A DNA stretch of 64,000 nucleotides, from assembly GCA_037975125.1 (NCBI GenBank), contig CM075855.1, positions 86,297,706-86,361,705 on the forward strand. Reading direction: 5' to 3'. The notes beneath the pieces were generated by a model. That model did not search any database. It saw only the letters and a program-made list of their open reading frames with translations, and was not told where the DNA came from. The position numbers and the translations under genes are program-made. Below, in pieces: positions 24,206 through 37,390 of this stretch; within the stretch, counting starts at the first letter, position 1, and each line of letters opens with the position of its first letter. The DNA is from Latrodectus hesperus. Lineage: Eukaryota > Arthropoda > Arachnida > Araneae > Theridiidae.

Positions 24206-24349
24206 TGGTAGAAAACAGAAGTTCAGAATCACAATTTTCTGCATTTCATTTCTGTTGCAAGAATAAAATACTAAAACTCCTATCATACACAAATTTATTA
24301 ATCATAGATTCAATACTGGTTATGATCATATAAAGTATGCGATGCAAAA

Positions 24350-24632
24350 ATGTCGTGGTTGTGTCTTGTGATCGGTCGTTGAGCAGTTACCATGGTTATA
24401 ATGGTCTGAAGAAATTTTTCTCCCTTTCCAAATCAAAGTCAAAATTGAAGGAGTAGATCCTCTGGTGGCGCCATCTATCGGAGGAGTCTGAGAGCAAAGA
24501 AGTACTTTCAGTTTCGTGGTGCTCTGTCTGGTTAAACGAAAGACGCACCCTTCTGTCTTAATTTCAAATGGCCGTCGGCTAGCGAGCTTAGCTTGTCCAA
24601 ACTCGTTAGCTTAATAAATAACAACAACAGCG
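24350..24632 (+). repeat. SINE family E, copy 2, 5'-truncated
   Basis: Begins within the body at GATCGGTCGTTGAGCAGTTA and keeps CTCTGGTGGCGCCATCTATC, TTCGTGGTGCTCTG, a GCTAGCGAGCTTAGCTTGTC block and a TAACAACAACA tail. The tRNA head is missing. A T/A-rich homopolymer (24172-24199) lies shortly upstream. Confidence 0.8.
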
Positions 24633-25565
24633 TATACACAAATATGTGTACACCATATATAATGTAACAAACAACACATATGGGGTAAACATATTTCTGT
24701 TAGACGAATAAAACTTGATAGAATAAATGTTTACAGGAACTTAGGAGATGCCGAAGAATGAAATAACTTTTTCTTTTCCAGTCAGATTACATATATTGAT
24801 ATATTAGATATTTCGTCTTTTGCATATAGTCAACAATTAAAGTTCGTAAGCGCTATAAGACACTTCATTTCATTTTACAGAAGAAAACTTCGTTTTTTCA
24901 ATATAAATTCCTTTTTACTTTTTTCTTATCATCATTATTATTATTACTATTTTCATTATCATTATATTTTACATATAACCTTAATTTTTATTTGCTTTAT
25001 GTTGCATCGAAAATATGATGCTTTTTTTCAAACATCACATAAATAATATGTATTTGGAATTGCAGTTTTTATTCTTATTATGTAAGTATGTGTGTGTTCT
25101 ATTATTAATTAATTGTGCTTTTAAAATCATTTTAAGGACATAAGCATATTTTTGTATTACCAGGTTAAAAATTATAATCATGAATGTTATTATTAAATTA
25201 ATTTTTATGACGTGGTTTTTCAATCTTGTAAATTAAAAATGGAAACTATATATAATGATAGTTATTACAAAGTAGTGAAGTTATTTAATAATTAATGAAT
25301 GGTTATATCTATTATGAGAATAATCAATCATAAGCCATATTATTTTAGCTGGTTATTTAATATAAATATTAAGCACCATATTCAATGAACTACATTAGCA
25401 GGCATCTTTATATTTTAATTACATCCGAAGTATTTATGTATGCGAATTAATCATACTTCACTATTAACACCCAGAAGTGACTTTATATTGTTATATCTCT
25501 ATGGAATGATAATTTCACATGTTGATATTAATCGGTTTATGAAAATAAAAATATTATTTAAAAAT
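24633..25565. other. Intronic AT-rich sequence, no feature seen
   Basis: Nothing supportable. Confidence 0.5.
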
Positions 25566-25569
25566 AAAT

Positions 25570-25750
25570 AAAAACTTAGAGGGCCAAGGCTTGCAGTACC
25601 TAAATTTGTTTTCATGACCGAGGGCTATCGGGTGCGAAGCATATGACCACGTTAGTTGGTCATCCTAACTCAAAATACTCAGTCTTTAATTCTTAAGCAT
25701 GTTTGACATTCAGTTTTAACGACCCACTGAAGGGATGGAAGGTGAAAGAA
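25570..25750 (-). repeat. SINE family B, copy 4
   Basis: On the minus strand: CTTCCATCCCTTCAGTGGGT, AAACATGCTTAAGAATTAAA and GCCTTGGCCCTCTAAG. These match the family B body; the head is absent. Confidence 0.58.
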
Positions 25751-26054
25751 TTATCACAGTTATAAATACGATGTTAAACAAAAATTTTAAAAATTTAAAA
25801 ATCGTCTTTTCTGATTTAACTTAGCCATAAAGTGGATATTTTACCTAGTCTTTTTCATTTAGCTTTCTCTTCAGATCTATTTTCAACGTGTTCAATTTCG
25901 GAAGCAATATCGTTAAAGATTTGAAAATTTGAGAACTAATTATTAAGAACAACAGGTAATTTTCCTGATTTTGAATATTTTAACAAACGGAAAAAAATTA
26001 TAATTAAAAAATACTTTTTTTACTGGTGAAAATCATGAATGGATTTTTTTCTCA

Positions 26055-26310
26055 CCATCGACGACTCTCAAACATTCAAGGGTGACTTTCGCCTTGTTTG
26101 CTGCCGCTGAAAAGATGCGATTTGATGATAGGCAACAAATTCGTCGACAAGTAAGATTTACGACGTTGTCCAACTACAATGCATGATGTAGATGAAACGT
26201 TACCTGACGTCATGATATTTTAAGCCAATGAGAATTGTAATAAAATGTCGTAGTCATGATCTCAATTGGAACGAAAAAAAAATCCACTTTATGGTTGAGA
26301 TTTGTGAGAA
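26055..26310 (+). repeat. Dispersed repeat family F, copy 3
   Basis: The longest copy. It has TTTCGCCTTGTTTGCTGCCG, GCAACAAATTCGTCGACAAG, CTGACGTCATGATATTTTAA, GCCAATGAGAATTGTAA and TCATGATCTCAATTGGAACG in that order. It holds a CRE-type TGACGTCA followed about 10 bases later by a CCAAT motif, but lacks the inverted arm seen in copy 2. Confidence 0.78.
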
Positions 26311-28885
26311 TCGTTATCATTCGTCAATTATGGCGAAAAAAAAATGTAGATTTTCTTGTGAATTCATTTTTGCAATTAAATTTTTGATAATCCTATTAAT
26401 TTTAGATCGAGTTTAACTCAAAGATGGAGATCCATTACTACAAAAAAGCAACAAATAATTGACAAGAGCTGTGTTATTCATCGCTTTCATTTCAGGAGCC
26501 CGCAGTAATTGCTTAAAGTATTTCACTGTGAAAATTATAATGACGACATTATGAAGCGATATCAGTGAAGAGGGAACACATCTTTATTGCCTGAATTTCG
26601 AACCTAAAATTTTAAATATAAAATTTCTAAAACTTTTGTATGAGAGAAATAATAGATAAAAGTAAACATAAATAATTTTAATTTTGCTGTTATTTTATGA
26701 AACAAAGGATAAAATGAAACGTTGGAGCGAGTAAAGCATTGTATGCCCAGCATTTTATCTAATTGACAAAATTTCACTTAAAAAGGAAATTATTGTTATA
26801 ATTATAATACAATTTTATGCATGAAATTATTTCCTTTTCTAAATAACTGGAAAAGAACATGATATGGTTTCAAAAATTTACGATGAAATGCAAACAACGA
26901 TTAAGAAAATAATTTGTGAAAGAATTTTAACCAACATTGTTGTCTATTATATTAATTCCTACATTAAAAGGGAATAAATTTACATAAAGTTATTATTCAA
27001 CGTTTTTAATACTAAATTAAATCGCAATATCTCGTTTAGATTAATTAATTAAAATAGTATTTTCAGCAAACTTTTTTTTTCAAAGAACAGAAAATTGTTA
27101 ATCCTGTTAATTAAAAAAATGTCTGCTTAAAATTTTGAAATGAAACATTTTGTTAGAAGTTTTGTAACTCGCTTTTAATTGACAAGTCTTTAATTGAGAG
27201 TTGTGTAACAAGTTTTTGGGAGTTTCGTATTAAAAACATCAATAAGATATATCTATTTTTGATTCTTGAAATTTTTGCAGAATTCATAGATTCAGGAATA
27301 ATATTTAATAATAGCTTTATATTAATCATTATATTTTAAAACTTTTTGTGACATAAAATTTTAGAAAAAGAAAGACTAAGTCTGGATGTATTTAAAAAGG
27401 CACACCTACAATGAATTTAAAAAAATAATAATAATTAAGTCTATCAACTGTTACTGCGTACAGAATAAATTATTAACAAATAACCTATTCTTAAAAATAG
27501 ATATCTTCATTTTTGTCTTATATTTTTTATAATCATTGGTTTTTTTATAACATATTTACAGATATTTCTAGCCGTGCTTGTAGCAACAATTCAAGCAAGG
27601 AAATCGGTCGTGATTGAAATACAGACGTAATTGTCACCTAACTCAATTAATTGGCGAAAGTTCTGGATTGCGCTGGAGACCGAAAAAAAAATTATGACAT
27701 CATAATCCTCTGACGTCTTTGTGACAATGTGCTCTTGGCGACTGTTCAAGAAACGAAAATAAAAAAGAGACCAGAAAGTAAGTCTGTTGTGTAATTATTA
27801 TTTTCTTTGAGTCTCCGAGAAAAATGGTCCGGGAGCATTTCTTTGCGCCAGTCCTGACTTGGCGACTCACCAACACAGGAAGGGCCAGCGGCGGGAAAGC
27901 TTCATTTTCTCAGAATAGTAACGAGCTAGTCGCCCACGCCCCAGATCATCTGGGGATAAAAATCTTGCAAAAAAAATTACCTCGGAAGTTTAAAGAGAAA
28001 AAAGTGATTTAATTCCTTAATTTGAAACAACGTTTAACGTTTCGTAATTTTATTTGTTCAGCTTTTCTTACAATATAATTATTTTTATTTTGCATAGCAA
28101 AAAAAATAATAATTGCACCTCTATGTAGATTAAAATATTAATTAATAATGCATTGCGAACTTACTTATAAGGTAATACGATACTTTTACAAACAAGCAGC
28201 AATACAACTCATGAGACTTTTACATTTATGTTGCTAAAAATAACATGAAAATAACAAAAAAAACTAAATTTTACAGTTATTTTGATAATACTTTGTAAAA
28301 ATTCATTTATTTTATAAATTTGTATTACAATTATTGTAAAACTTACAATATAAAAATACAAATTAATTTATCAGTATGTAGATTATATCATTGATTAATT
28401 AAGTATGTCGTGTGTAGACAACTTGTTTATGCAGAAAGCTTTCCATAAAAAAAATAGAAAGTTATTTTTTATGGAAGGGGGCAATCTTGAATTAAACAAT
28501 AAAAATGCAGGGGATTTTTTTCAAAAAAATATTGACAGAATGCTAATAAATATTTTAAACGCAGTAGAGACAATTCTGTTTTCCTAAATTAATGACTATT
28601 TATTTATTTATTGCTATTTTATATTATTTATTGCTAGTTTAAATAACTATTTATATTTACTGTATTGAAATGTAATGTGTAGTTCAGAGATAAATATCGA
28701 ATGTGTTGTACCTTAAAGTTCTCCTATTATTTGTGCAAAATTGATCCAGGAACAAGTTAATAAAAGAAAATTGTAGAAATGAATCTTTTAGTTAGTTTAC
28801 AGTTCTTGGATAGCATAATTGTTTTCAAAAAGGGACATTTGCTTGACGTTGGAATAAACATTTCAGATCTTGCTTCCAAGCTCAT
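26311..28885. other. Intronic sequence with one GC-richer patch
   Basis: Mostly AT-rich with no feature. The patch at 27800-27975 is GC-richer, and the frame through it has no known domain. It may be a conserved regulatory island or a short unidentified exon. Confidence 0.4.
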
Positions 28886-28889
28886 TTAA

Positions 28890-29150
28890 CTAGAGGTTGT
28901 GAATGTGACTGATCGAAATGTTAAAACTGCAACTGGCAAAACAGCAGACGATGAGATAGCATCAATTCACAATTCGAAAACTTCGATACTTTCCATTCTG
29001 CAAACCATTTGGCAAATTCACCATGCTTGTTCCAGCAGGGTTTCTCATCACCTTATTAAAGAACAAATGCAGACAAGTTTTCACCAATTTATGAGGGGAA
29101 AATTATACGTGACAAAACAAGTATTCTCCAATATTCCTAAAGACTTTAAT
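28890..29150 (+). pseudogene. Mariner transposase relic, middle part
   Basis: The plus-strand frame reads NVKTATGKTADDEIASIH and later VSHHLIKEQMQ...FMRGKLYV. This resembles the linker and pre-catalytic region of mariner transposases, where an SRxLTxEQK block precedes the first catalytic aspartate. It stops just before the catalytic block because later insertions interrupt it; the C-terminal part resumes at 30005. The call depends on the match of the second half. Confidence 0.45.
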
Positions 29151-29159
29151 GACAGGTTG

Positions 29160-29465
29160 TTGTTGTTGCTCCATCATACTTGCTTGTACCTTGCTCTGAA
29201 TTGGACTCTGCCAGATAGATAGACGCAGCTGGGTAGGAGTCCTTGCAATTAAGAACAAGGAACCAAGCAGAAGACTCTACTGTACTTGACTTGCCTGAGG
29301 TATCACTTCATATGGAGGACACTGAGACCATGAATTATTTAACCAACCCCAATCCCCTTTAATAAACACGACGGATCTTCGATTAATCCGGGATTCAAGC
29401 TCAAAATATTCCTATAATGAGAACGATAATACTCTCCCTCACTGTGTGGCTAGAGCTCTGTGGGT
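29160..29465 (-). repeat. tRNA-derived SINE, family A, copy 2
   Basis: Shares AACCAAGCAGAAGACTC, TACTTGACTTGCCTGAGGTA and the CACTTCATATGGAGGACACT block with copies 1 and 3. The minus-strand head lies near 29460-29385, with a GAGCTTGAATCCCGGATTA B-box region, and the left end is a GTTGTTGTTG tail. It is inserted in the mariner relic. Confidence 0.7.
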
Positions 29466-29540
29466 TAATGACGTGTCCACATTAATATGAAATTCAAACT
29501 CCTTCCGATTTTTTTGGCATGAATATGGAGAGGAGAGTGC

Positions 29541-29960
29541 TATCTTAGGTGTGACCTCATCACCTGGTTGTGGTTCAAAATTATGGTGCATTTAGTGATG
29601 GGTGAGTATTCTGAACCCAATAACCTTAAGAAATAGTCAGGATCTCGCCTACATATTTGATAAGGGATAATAAATCCCTGTATCACCTGTCATTATATGG
29701 CCGCTGTGGCTACGCTGGTTATGGTGTAGCTCTCATTATATATACATAGCGGTGCAAGCAAGCCTCAGACGGTACCTTTAGGTTAACGGATAGTCAAACT
29801 CTATAAGACATGGAAAAACATGGTACAGCATACATACATAGTACTGCTGGCGACATCCTGACTGTTCCTTGCGGATATGGGGTTTAGAGTACTCGCCCAT
29901 CACCAAATGCCCCGTAATATTGAACCACAGTCAGGTGATGAGGTCACACCTAAGACAATA
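29541..29960. repeat. Inverted pair of a dispersed repeat
   Basis: 29541-29619 and 29877-29960 are reverse complements with modest divergence. Shared blocks are TCTTAGGTGTGACCTCATCA, TGTGGTTCAA, GGTGATGGG or GTGATGGGTGAGT. About 260 bases separate the arms. The right arm extends into a block ending CCATCCCACAACC. Confidence 0.78.
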
Positions 29961-30004
29961 CGCAACAAATGTGTAAGCAGAGTGGTTTTCCACTTCCGAA
30001 TACC

Positions 30005-30420
30005 ATCCCACAACCGTGTTGGACAGGTCATATTGATTATTTTGTTTAATCATGTAGATGTAATCCATCTACAAAGGGTGAATCTAAAATCTTCTATGAA
30101 TAGCAAGCATTATATTTCAGTTATGAAAATGTTGCGACAATGCACATCGCGAAAGTGTGGAGATTAAGTACATGATCCCATAATTGCTGCTTCTTTTAAG
30201 CAATATCTTAGTAAGTGCAATATTAAAATAATTCCACGCTACCTTTACAGTCCAGATCTTGCTCAATGAGATCCCCACTTGTTTCTATTTTTGAAGAAAA
30301 TATTCTGTGGTTGAAAGTTTAATTATTCCGAGGTTAGTTCAACAGAGTGCAGGTTTTCTTTAAGCAGTTTTCAGAACAATGCTTCTCAAAATCTTTTGAA
30401 TGAAGGGATCCTTATCATTG
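30005..30420 (+). pseudogene. Mariner transposase relic, C-terminal half
   Basis: The plus-strand translation reads GQVILIILFNHVDVIHLQ, then a VN...Y-type stretch. After a frame change and stops it gives CNIKIIPRYLYSPDLAQ followed by a stop, then LFLFLKKIFCG. This matches the mariner order: the VxFFDxxGxVHxEF block, the DNAxxHT block (eroded to CTSRK) and the SPDLAPxDxxLF block. Several frame changes make it non-functional. With 28890-29150 it probably forms one element split by SINE A and an inverted repeat. Confidence 0.68.
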
Positions 30421-31394
30421 GAATAAAAATATTTCGAAAAAAAATCATATTAATTTGCTCTATACATTTTCCTTGATTTTTTTAAATTTTACTAGCAGTT
30501 CTTATGGAACAATTTTAATGACTATAAGACATTTTTTGGATCGATGCTTTCTGCATCATGAACTTCTGTCGAAGCGGGTGGTTGTGAGTTTTCTACCCTT
30601 ACCGCAGGCGAATAGGGCTACTCCTCGTGAAGGTGTTTTAAAAAATATTTTGTGGTCGATGATAAAGCTGCTGGAGATAACACTAAGTAGGGGCAAATAT
30701 ATTACGAAAACTTCCAAATAATTTCGAGTAATATTTAATATAATGACGCACAATGTTTTGAGAAATTAAAAATACGGACATTTACATAAAAATATTAAAA
30801 TTTGCCAAGTGCTCCAAATAAGTCAAATTTTACTCCAAACTCATCACTAACTGATGATGGCATTAAATTTCCAAGATTGCATAGTAAAAGATGCCAAATT
30901 CGCCACAAGCTAGTATGGAACAATAAAATAGGATATTATATGTTTGTATTTGTCTTGGTGTGCGTTTTAAGATTTCTTAATTTTTTATTCTTGAGTAATT
31001 TGAGTAAACATTTATATTTCGTTAACTTTTTTTTGAAAAATCATCTTAGTTGGTTTGGGTTATTTATTTATAAATCGAAATTTGGTCACTTTTTAGACTT
31101 GAGGCCTTATTTAACCTGAACTTCCAAATTTTCGTGGATTCTGAAAGAGATTTAAGGCGACACATCGTGAGAAAAGTGTATTATCTAACGGCTAAAGAAA
31201 TGTAAACAAAATTGCTTTAGTATTTATGTTTAAATTTATTAAAATTTTACTTTTTATTGTTTTTTTCCAAAATAAATGTTTTATTTTCATTTTACCTAAA
31301 CCTTATTTTTACTACTTTACTTCTTTAACAAATTTTGCTTTTCTTATTTCTCTATTCATTTATATTACGGATGACGTTTTGATTTACTAAAAAA
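30421..31394. other. Intronic sequence, no feature seen
   Basis: The open frames at 30455-30721 and 30802-31119 have no recognisable domain and no convincing splice context. Confidence 0.45.
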
Positions 31395-31558
<164 letters not shown>

Positions 31559-34329
31559 ATAAATTTTTCTATAGTTCACAAGACTCTTATAAATAATTTT
31601 ATAAATAGACTTTGTCACTCTAGTTTTAAGGTACTACATAAATCTTTTGTAAATATCTCAGGTAGTGAAAAATATGAACGTTTCTACAATGAAGATAAAT
31701 AATTAAATATAATTTTATCATCAATATTCCTATAGTACATCATCAAGCACTCTCCATTAATACAAAAATATTTCAACTGGAAAAACAAACATTATCAAGC
31801 TAGATACTGAGAAAGAATTGCGTGTTAATAATGATTTCAAAATGAACAATAGAAGTAAGCGTATAATTTAAAAATATGAGTAGTGAATATTTAAGTTCTT
31901 TTGATTATTTGAATAAAAATATTTTGCAAATATATTTATAATGAAGCATTAAAAGAAATCTTCATAAAATCTTATTGATTAATTCCTGTATTACTTTATT
32001 CATATTTATGCGATTCTAAAACAGTAGATAATTTAATAATTAAAAATGTTAAATATTTTCTTGAACTAAAAACTTTTAGAAGTTAAAAATTTAAAACGAT
32101 TAATTCTTAAATTCACATAAATGAATTATAATTTCAATAATTCCAACCAAATAATTAAATCTATTTACCATATTAAAAAAAATTGTAGTTCCTAATACTC
32201 TATAAAATTTACACGTACCTCTTTTCCATCAACTTCCAAGAAGATTGGAAATCATATAGTAATCTTAATTTTATTGGATCACAAAATTTATTCTATTGCA
32301 TGCATTAGCACTCCCTTTTAAGTTCTTTACAAATGTAGAGTAACTAACTTTAGTCTCGCTGATTTTCATTGATTAAATCTTTAAAAAAAGTCTCTACTCA
32401 TTTTATGTTTCATTTGTTTTTCCATTAACGTAGTCACGAACAACAAAAATCCAATGTTTTTTTTTTTTTCCTTACATTTCTACAAGTGCTGCATTTTTAA
32501 CTTTTGTAAAGGTTAATGAACTTTCAGAAACAAAATTGTCGAATTCTGTTTTTAAAACTGTAAAATACATCCCTAAAATTAACATGATTTTTTTTTATTT
32601 TACAAGATTATCTTCACTGTAAAATGATAAAAAATTGATACTCAAAATATTTTACAGCAGACGATAATTTGTTATAATAAAGATTATATTTAGGAAATGA
32701 AAAAGTTTCTTTTAAATTTTATTAAAATTATAAGTTTTTAAATTATTTCATGTCTGCTGAAAATCAAATACTACATATTTTTGGGATAATTTAGAATTTA
32801 AATCTATTTCCTTGTGTACTTTTTAAGAAACTTAATGTTTTTCTATTTAATAAAAATTTACTAAAACTGAGAACATTTTGTTCTGCATTAAATTTTTGAA
32901 ATTATTTAATAAACATATTTATTTTACCCTAGTTCCTCTTGTTTTTAGTAAAATATCGTGTTTAATTGATTTTACCGGAAGTGTTTTATAAAATATTTTC
33001 GTGTTTTGAGAAAAAATTATATATAATACAAATACTGCTTGTGTAAATATAATATTCAACGTATTTATTTGTGTGTAAGATTTTGAGATTTTTAATGAAT
33101 TATTGCAAATAATATTATGTATTTTTCTTAAGAAATGTCTGCATAAACTAATTTCATATAGCAAACTCATATATTTTAGCAATGCAGAGAGACTGTAGTT
33201 AATTAGTTATGTTTTATTCATCAGTCATACAATTTCACCAAACAGCTTAGTCTTAACTGTCCACTAGTTTTCAAGTATTGCTTACAACAAGAAAATAAGA
33301 GTGAAATTTAATTCGAACTGAAAACCCAGCACAAAGAAATAATTTCAAGTAAATACTCAAACTTCTTATGAAACAAATAATATACTGTTAACGGTATATA
33401 TATTATCCGATCCAACATTTTCACGGAAAGCAATATCTTGCCAAATGTGATTTAATATGAAATGCTGGACCGTACAGTTTTATCTTATTTTTTTATTATA
33501 TTTAAAATGTAGTTTCACATTTTTAACCTTCAGCACATGAAAGTTTTATATTTATGATTAGATATTGGAATATGGTTTAAATGTAAGTTTTTTTTATCTA
33601 TCTGTTTCAATGAAGATATAAGTCAACTGTTCTGATTTTTTTCTTACAATTATAAAAATAATAGAAATTTGCAACTACTGGTGACATAATTTTTGTTGAT
33701 AAAAATTGTCAACGTGAGAACATGTAGTACTTATCAGTTTATATACTAAATACATTCCAGGTGTCAACTATATACTCTGGAAAGGTTCCTCCTTGCATGA
33801 AAATGAATTCTTATGAATAAATCTCTACAAATATATTTGGTTTCATGGAAACTTTCTTAAACCTGAAGTGGTTGTTTTGTTTCGTTCCTTTTCTTTCCTT
33901 CTTCTTTCCCGACTCCTCTAAAATTTCTACTGTTATTAATGTTAGAAATTCATAGTTGAAAGCCTCAGTGATACTTCTTTAAAAATTTCTTGAAATGACT
34001 TTCCTATCCTTAACTGAATCTTCGATGAATTCCAGTTTTACTACCCGACTGTGATACTTCCCAGTTTACTTAATCATTTCATATTCATTTAATCGTCCAA
34101 TATTTGTATATAGTATCAAGTCACTGTAAATGAGTTATCGTAATAAAAGGGTTTGTAGTTGCAGGACAAGCGATTTGATCAAAAAATAATTGCAGTTTAT
34201 CGAGCCTCTTCAATTCAAATTTTCGATTGTTTTTAATGTTAGGAATTTAGATTTTAAAAATCTCAATGATAATGCTTTAACTAATTAAAGGAAGAAGAAA
34301 ATAGAATATAAATAAAACGAAAAAACACT
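31559..34329. other. Intronic AT-rich sequence, no feature seen
   Basis: A long AT-rich stretch without a supported gene, RNA or repeat. Confidence 0.5.
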
Positions 34330-34880
34330 TCATGGTTCAAGTTAGAATTGGCAAGGACGACTTAGAGTTTTCTGCTTTATTTTTTGCTTTCCTATTCCCG
34401 CTAAAGACACACCTGTTGCGGTCAATATCCACATCAGCTTACTGATAAACCCTCCAAAGCGAAACAGAACTCCCCTCTTAAGCTCATGAGGCTTTTGAAT
34501 GTCCCGCGGGAGTCTGAAGTGAGTCTCAGATAAGACCACGCATTACTTGAATAAAAGGACAGACTCAATGGGTGGCTCTATTCTTAACTCCCAACTGCGT
34601 CACTGCAGGCAAAAAAGAGATTCAAAAAGTGGAAAGAAATGGCGAAAATACGGAGAGCCCCACCACACCAATTAGCCCCATCCATTTATCTAGCCAAATG
34701 TTTGAATCCCTCGTCGCTTCCTAATGATCCAGCGGTGCAGATTGATGGCTTGTGGTAAACAGAAGACCTTCCTGCCAACAATCAGAAGTGAGGGACGCCA
34801 TTGTTACGCTCCAGTTCTACTGGATTTAGGTTTAGGTCGGCGGGGAGTTTTTGTCAAAGGGATTTAAAGACACTCAAATG
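34330..34880. other. GC-richer unique island in the presumed intron
   Basis: About 550 bases of markedly higher GC content, with no similarity to any repeat family in the window and no long frame. Possible splice donors occur on the minus strand (CAACAG/GTGTGT ending at 34413; CAACAAG/GTACGT near 34898). It could be an alternative first exon or promoter of the minus-strand gene, or a conserved enhancer. Confidence 0.35.
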
Positions 34881-36479
34881 TCACTGGATAACGTACCTTG
34901 TTGTTAGGGTGTTCTAGAAACATTTTACGTGATCATGATGAGTTTTTTTTTTTTTTTTTTTTTACATATTGTTACTTGTTTGTGTTACCTGTTTCTGTTA
35001 AAGTGTGACATGTTTTTTGATCCAAAAAATCTTAATGAGCCGATTACGTGGAAATGTTTATGAAAACATATTTCTTTTATCATGTGTGTTTTGGTAAAAT
35101 AAAAATATTCTGTTACGCGTTTAATTAAATTGTCATAAAGTTTATTTAAATATATAAGCGGTTTTGTTTAAAAAGTTATCCTTAAAATTAAAATCCGATT
35201 TAATGTTTTATTTAATTAATTTAAAGCAACTGTTGAAATATATATGAAAATCAATTTATAATTTAGTAAGTACATAAATTTGGAAAAGCGATGAAGCTTA
35301 TATCAGGATGTTGAAGTCTGGTAAACATAAAATATAGGATATGATTCATTTGGATATTTCAAATACAATATTTTTAATTAATTTAAACCATAACTAATCG
35401 AAATCAGTGTAAAATTAATTATATCCATTTTGCTCGTTTTCAGAATAAAAGTGTGTGGTTCTTTCTCTTTTTTTAAAAATTATCATCGATATGAAATTAT
35501 TATAAGAGTTTGAGAAAAATATTTATATAAAATACCCATCTTTCTACATTCGCACAAAGTAAAATTTTACAAAAATGCTTTGTTTTTCTTTCATTTTTTC
35601 GAAAAGTTGTGTTTTTTCTCTCTGCAGTGAATGTGTTTTTGTTTTTTCCAGTATGCTTCAAATCCGAATTACATTGAAACGCAAATATTTAACAACTTGG
35701 TATTTAAAAAGTGTTTTAAGTGTTTCACGCCTTATTCGACTTGGTTTAACTTATTTATAAGAGTGACCATCCTTCGTGGTACGAAGAAACAATTTGAAAA
35801 AAAAACTAAGAAAATACATAAGGTGCCTTTCGTTATTTTTCTGAATCATAATATTTCCTTGAAAACTAGCGACACGTTTCCTATTGGATGTCATTATTCA
35901 CCAAAATCTATAGGCTGGGCCTGCTAGTTATTAATATCAAATTTATTTTCAATATGATCTTACACAATCTTAAAAAAATCGGATGTTTTTTAGCACTTGA
36001 AGAATATCAAACTTGCCAAACCTAACAATATCCAATAAATATTTTTTCAGTATTTAATTCAAATAAAAAGAATAAATAAAAGAATAATTTATAAATTCTA
36101 ATCTTTAACGCTTTTTTAATATTATTTAATCTGTATTATTAATATTTTTTTTAACCAAACAATTAATTTGGTAAAAAAAAACATTCATTCTCAAGCAAAA
36201 ATACTAAGTAATTATTCTCACTCTCTGTAATGTATTATGTAGTCTCTCTTTTACAATGTTTCTACTTAGGCCGTACAAGAGTTATTTAGTTTATAGTTGA
36301 AAATCAAGAATGTATTCTAAACTGGAACGAAAATACTTTCATGTAATTTGAAATCTCTGTTCTTAAGCAGATTGGCATTTGGTGCGCATTTGTCAAAAAT
36401 CCCTTATACACCAGCAAATGAATATAGATTTAAGACAATATAACAGATTAACTCCAATCACACAATCTACAAGGATCTA
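34881..36479. other. Intronic AT-rich sequence, no feature seen
   Basis: A T run at about 34946-34962. The overlapping open frames at 35575-35927 have no recognisable domain. Confidence 0.5.
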
Positions 36480-36630
36480 AAGCCTTAAAAAATACTGGTT
36501 ATCGTTAGATCACGTGACCAAGTATCATCGAGCCAAGTCATTACTTGAGATCATGACCACGATGATACACTTCCGTATCATTAGGTCTGTTTTTCCCCTT
36601 ACGACACGTGAATACATCTCACTGTCTTTA
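36480..36630 (+). repeat. SINE family C, partial copy 3
   Basis: Carries the family C tail in the plus orientation. CCTTACGACACGTGAATA (36597-36614) is the exact reverse complement of 37246-37263 in copy 4. The head region is diverged. Confidence 0.55.
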
Positions 36631-37239
36631 AAAAATCTCCTTGGACAAAGATTTTAGTAGTGACTATTAAAGTGCTTTACTTCACATTTTCGGCCTTTAC
36701 GTGATAGGAAAAATTGACTTATGACACCAAAAAGCAGTACTGAACAAAAGATTCTGGATTAGAGTCTCGCTACTGTTGAATAAAATAGGAATTGGTTGAA
36801 CTTATGTTGCTTAGCTTGCTTGGTTGTTTTCTAGGTAACCTCCGTTGCAATATATGAATATAATATTGATGAATACTATGCGTAAAAATGAAAAGATCGC
36901 CTAATAGGCAATTTACACCATGGACATTAAACTGATTTGCAAAAACTTTAGGCCATTATACGGGGTTAAAGAAAGATACTTTTATAAAATTAAAATTTCT
37001 GTGCTCAAGTTAGTTATAAATATCATTGCAAATCATTTTGAGAAGCTTGAAAATCACCATATCTAAAAACATTTTCAATTAGTGTATATTCTGTGTTTGA
37101 TAATACTTAAAACATTAGTTCAGATGCCTTACTTTTGATTCCATACATATGTACATCACATGCTGAACAATCAAAAAGCTGAAATCCATTGGGATATATT
37201 TAATTAGTTATTACGGAAAAGCATTTTGCAAATAATGGA
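36631..37239. other. Spacer between two inverted SINE C copies
   Basis: No feature seen. It would form the loop of the inverted pair. Confidence 0.45.
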
Positions 37240-37390
37240 CCATACTATTCACGTGTCGTAAGGATGATAACAAAGAAAATTCTCGAGCACCACCCGACAT
37301 ATATGCAGTCTAGTCATATTTGCAACTAGGTTTGAATCCAGAACTTTCTACTCAGAAATATATGCTCCAACCTACACCTCGGTAAGCTTT
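37240..37390 (-). repeat. tRNA-derived SINE, family C, copy 4
   Basis: The minus-strand head is at 37390-37320 (B-box region GGATTCAAACC). The tail has TATTCACGTGTCGTAAGGAT. It lies in inverted orientation to 36480-36630. Confidence 0.62.

Noticed and set aside
27824..28012. Short frame in a GC-richer patch
   Set aside because: No domain, no splice sites that extend it, and it runs into AT-rich sequence; not called as a gene.
29877..30167. 96-codon frame as a single protein
   Set aside because: It fuses one arm of an inverted repeat to a mariner relic; only the second part has protein similarity.
35575..35927. Overlapping 61- and 98-codon frames as a small secreted protein
   Set aside because: Phe/Lys/Ser-rich AT-driven composition, no family match, no splice context.
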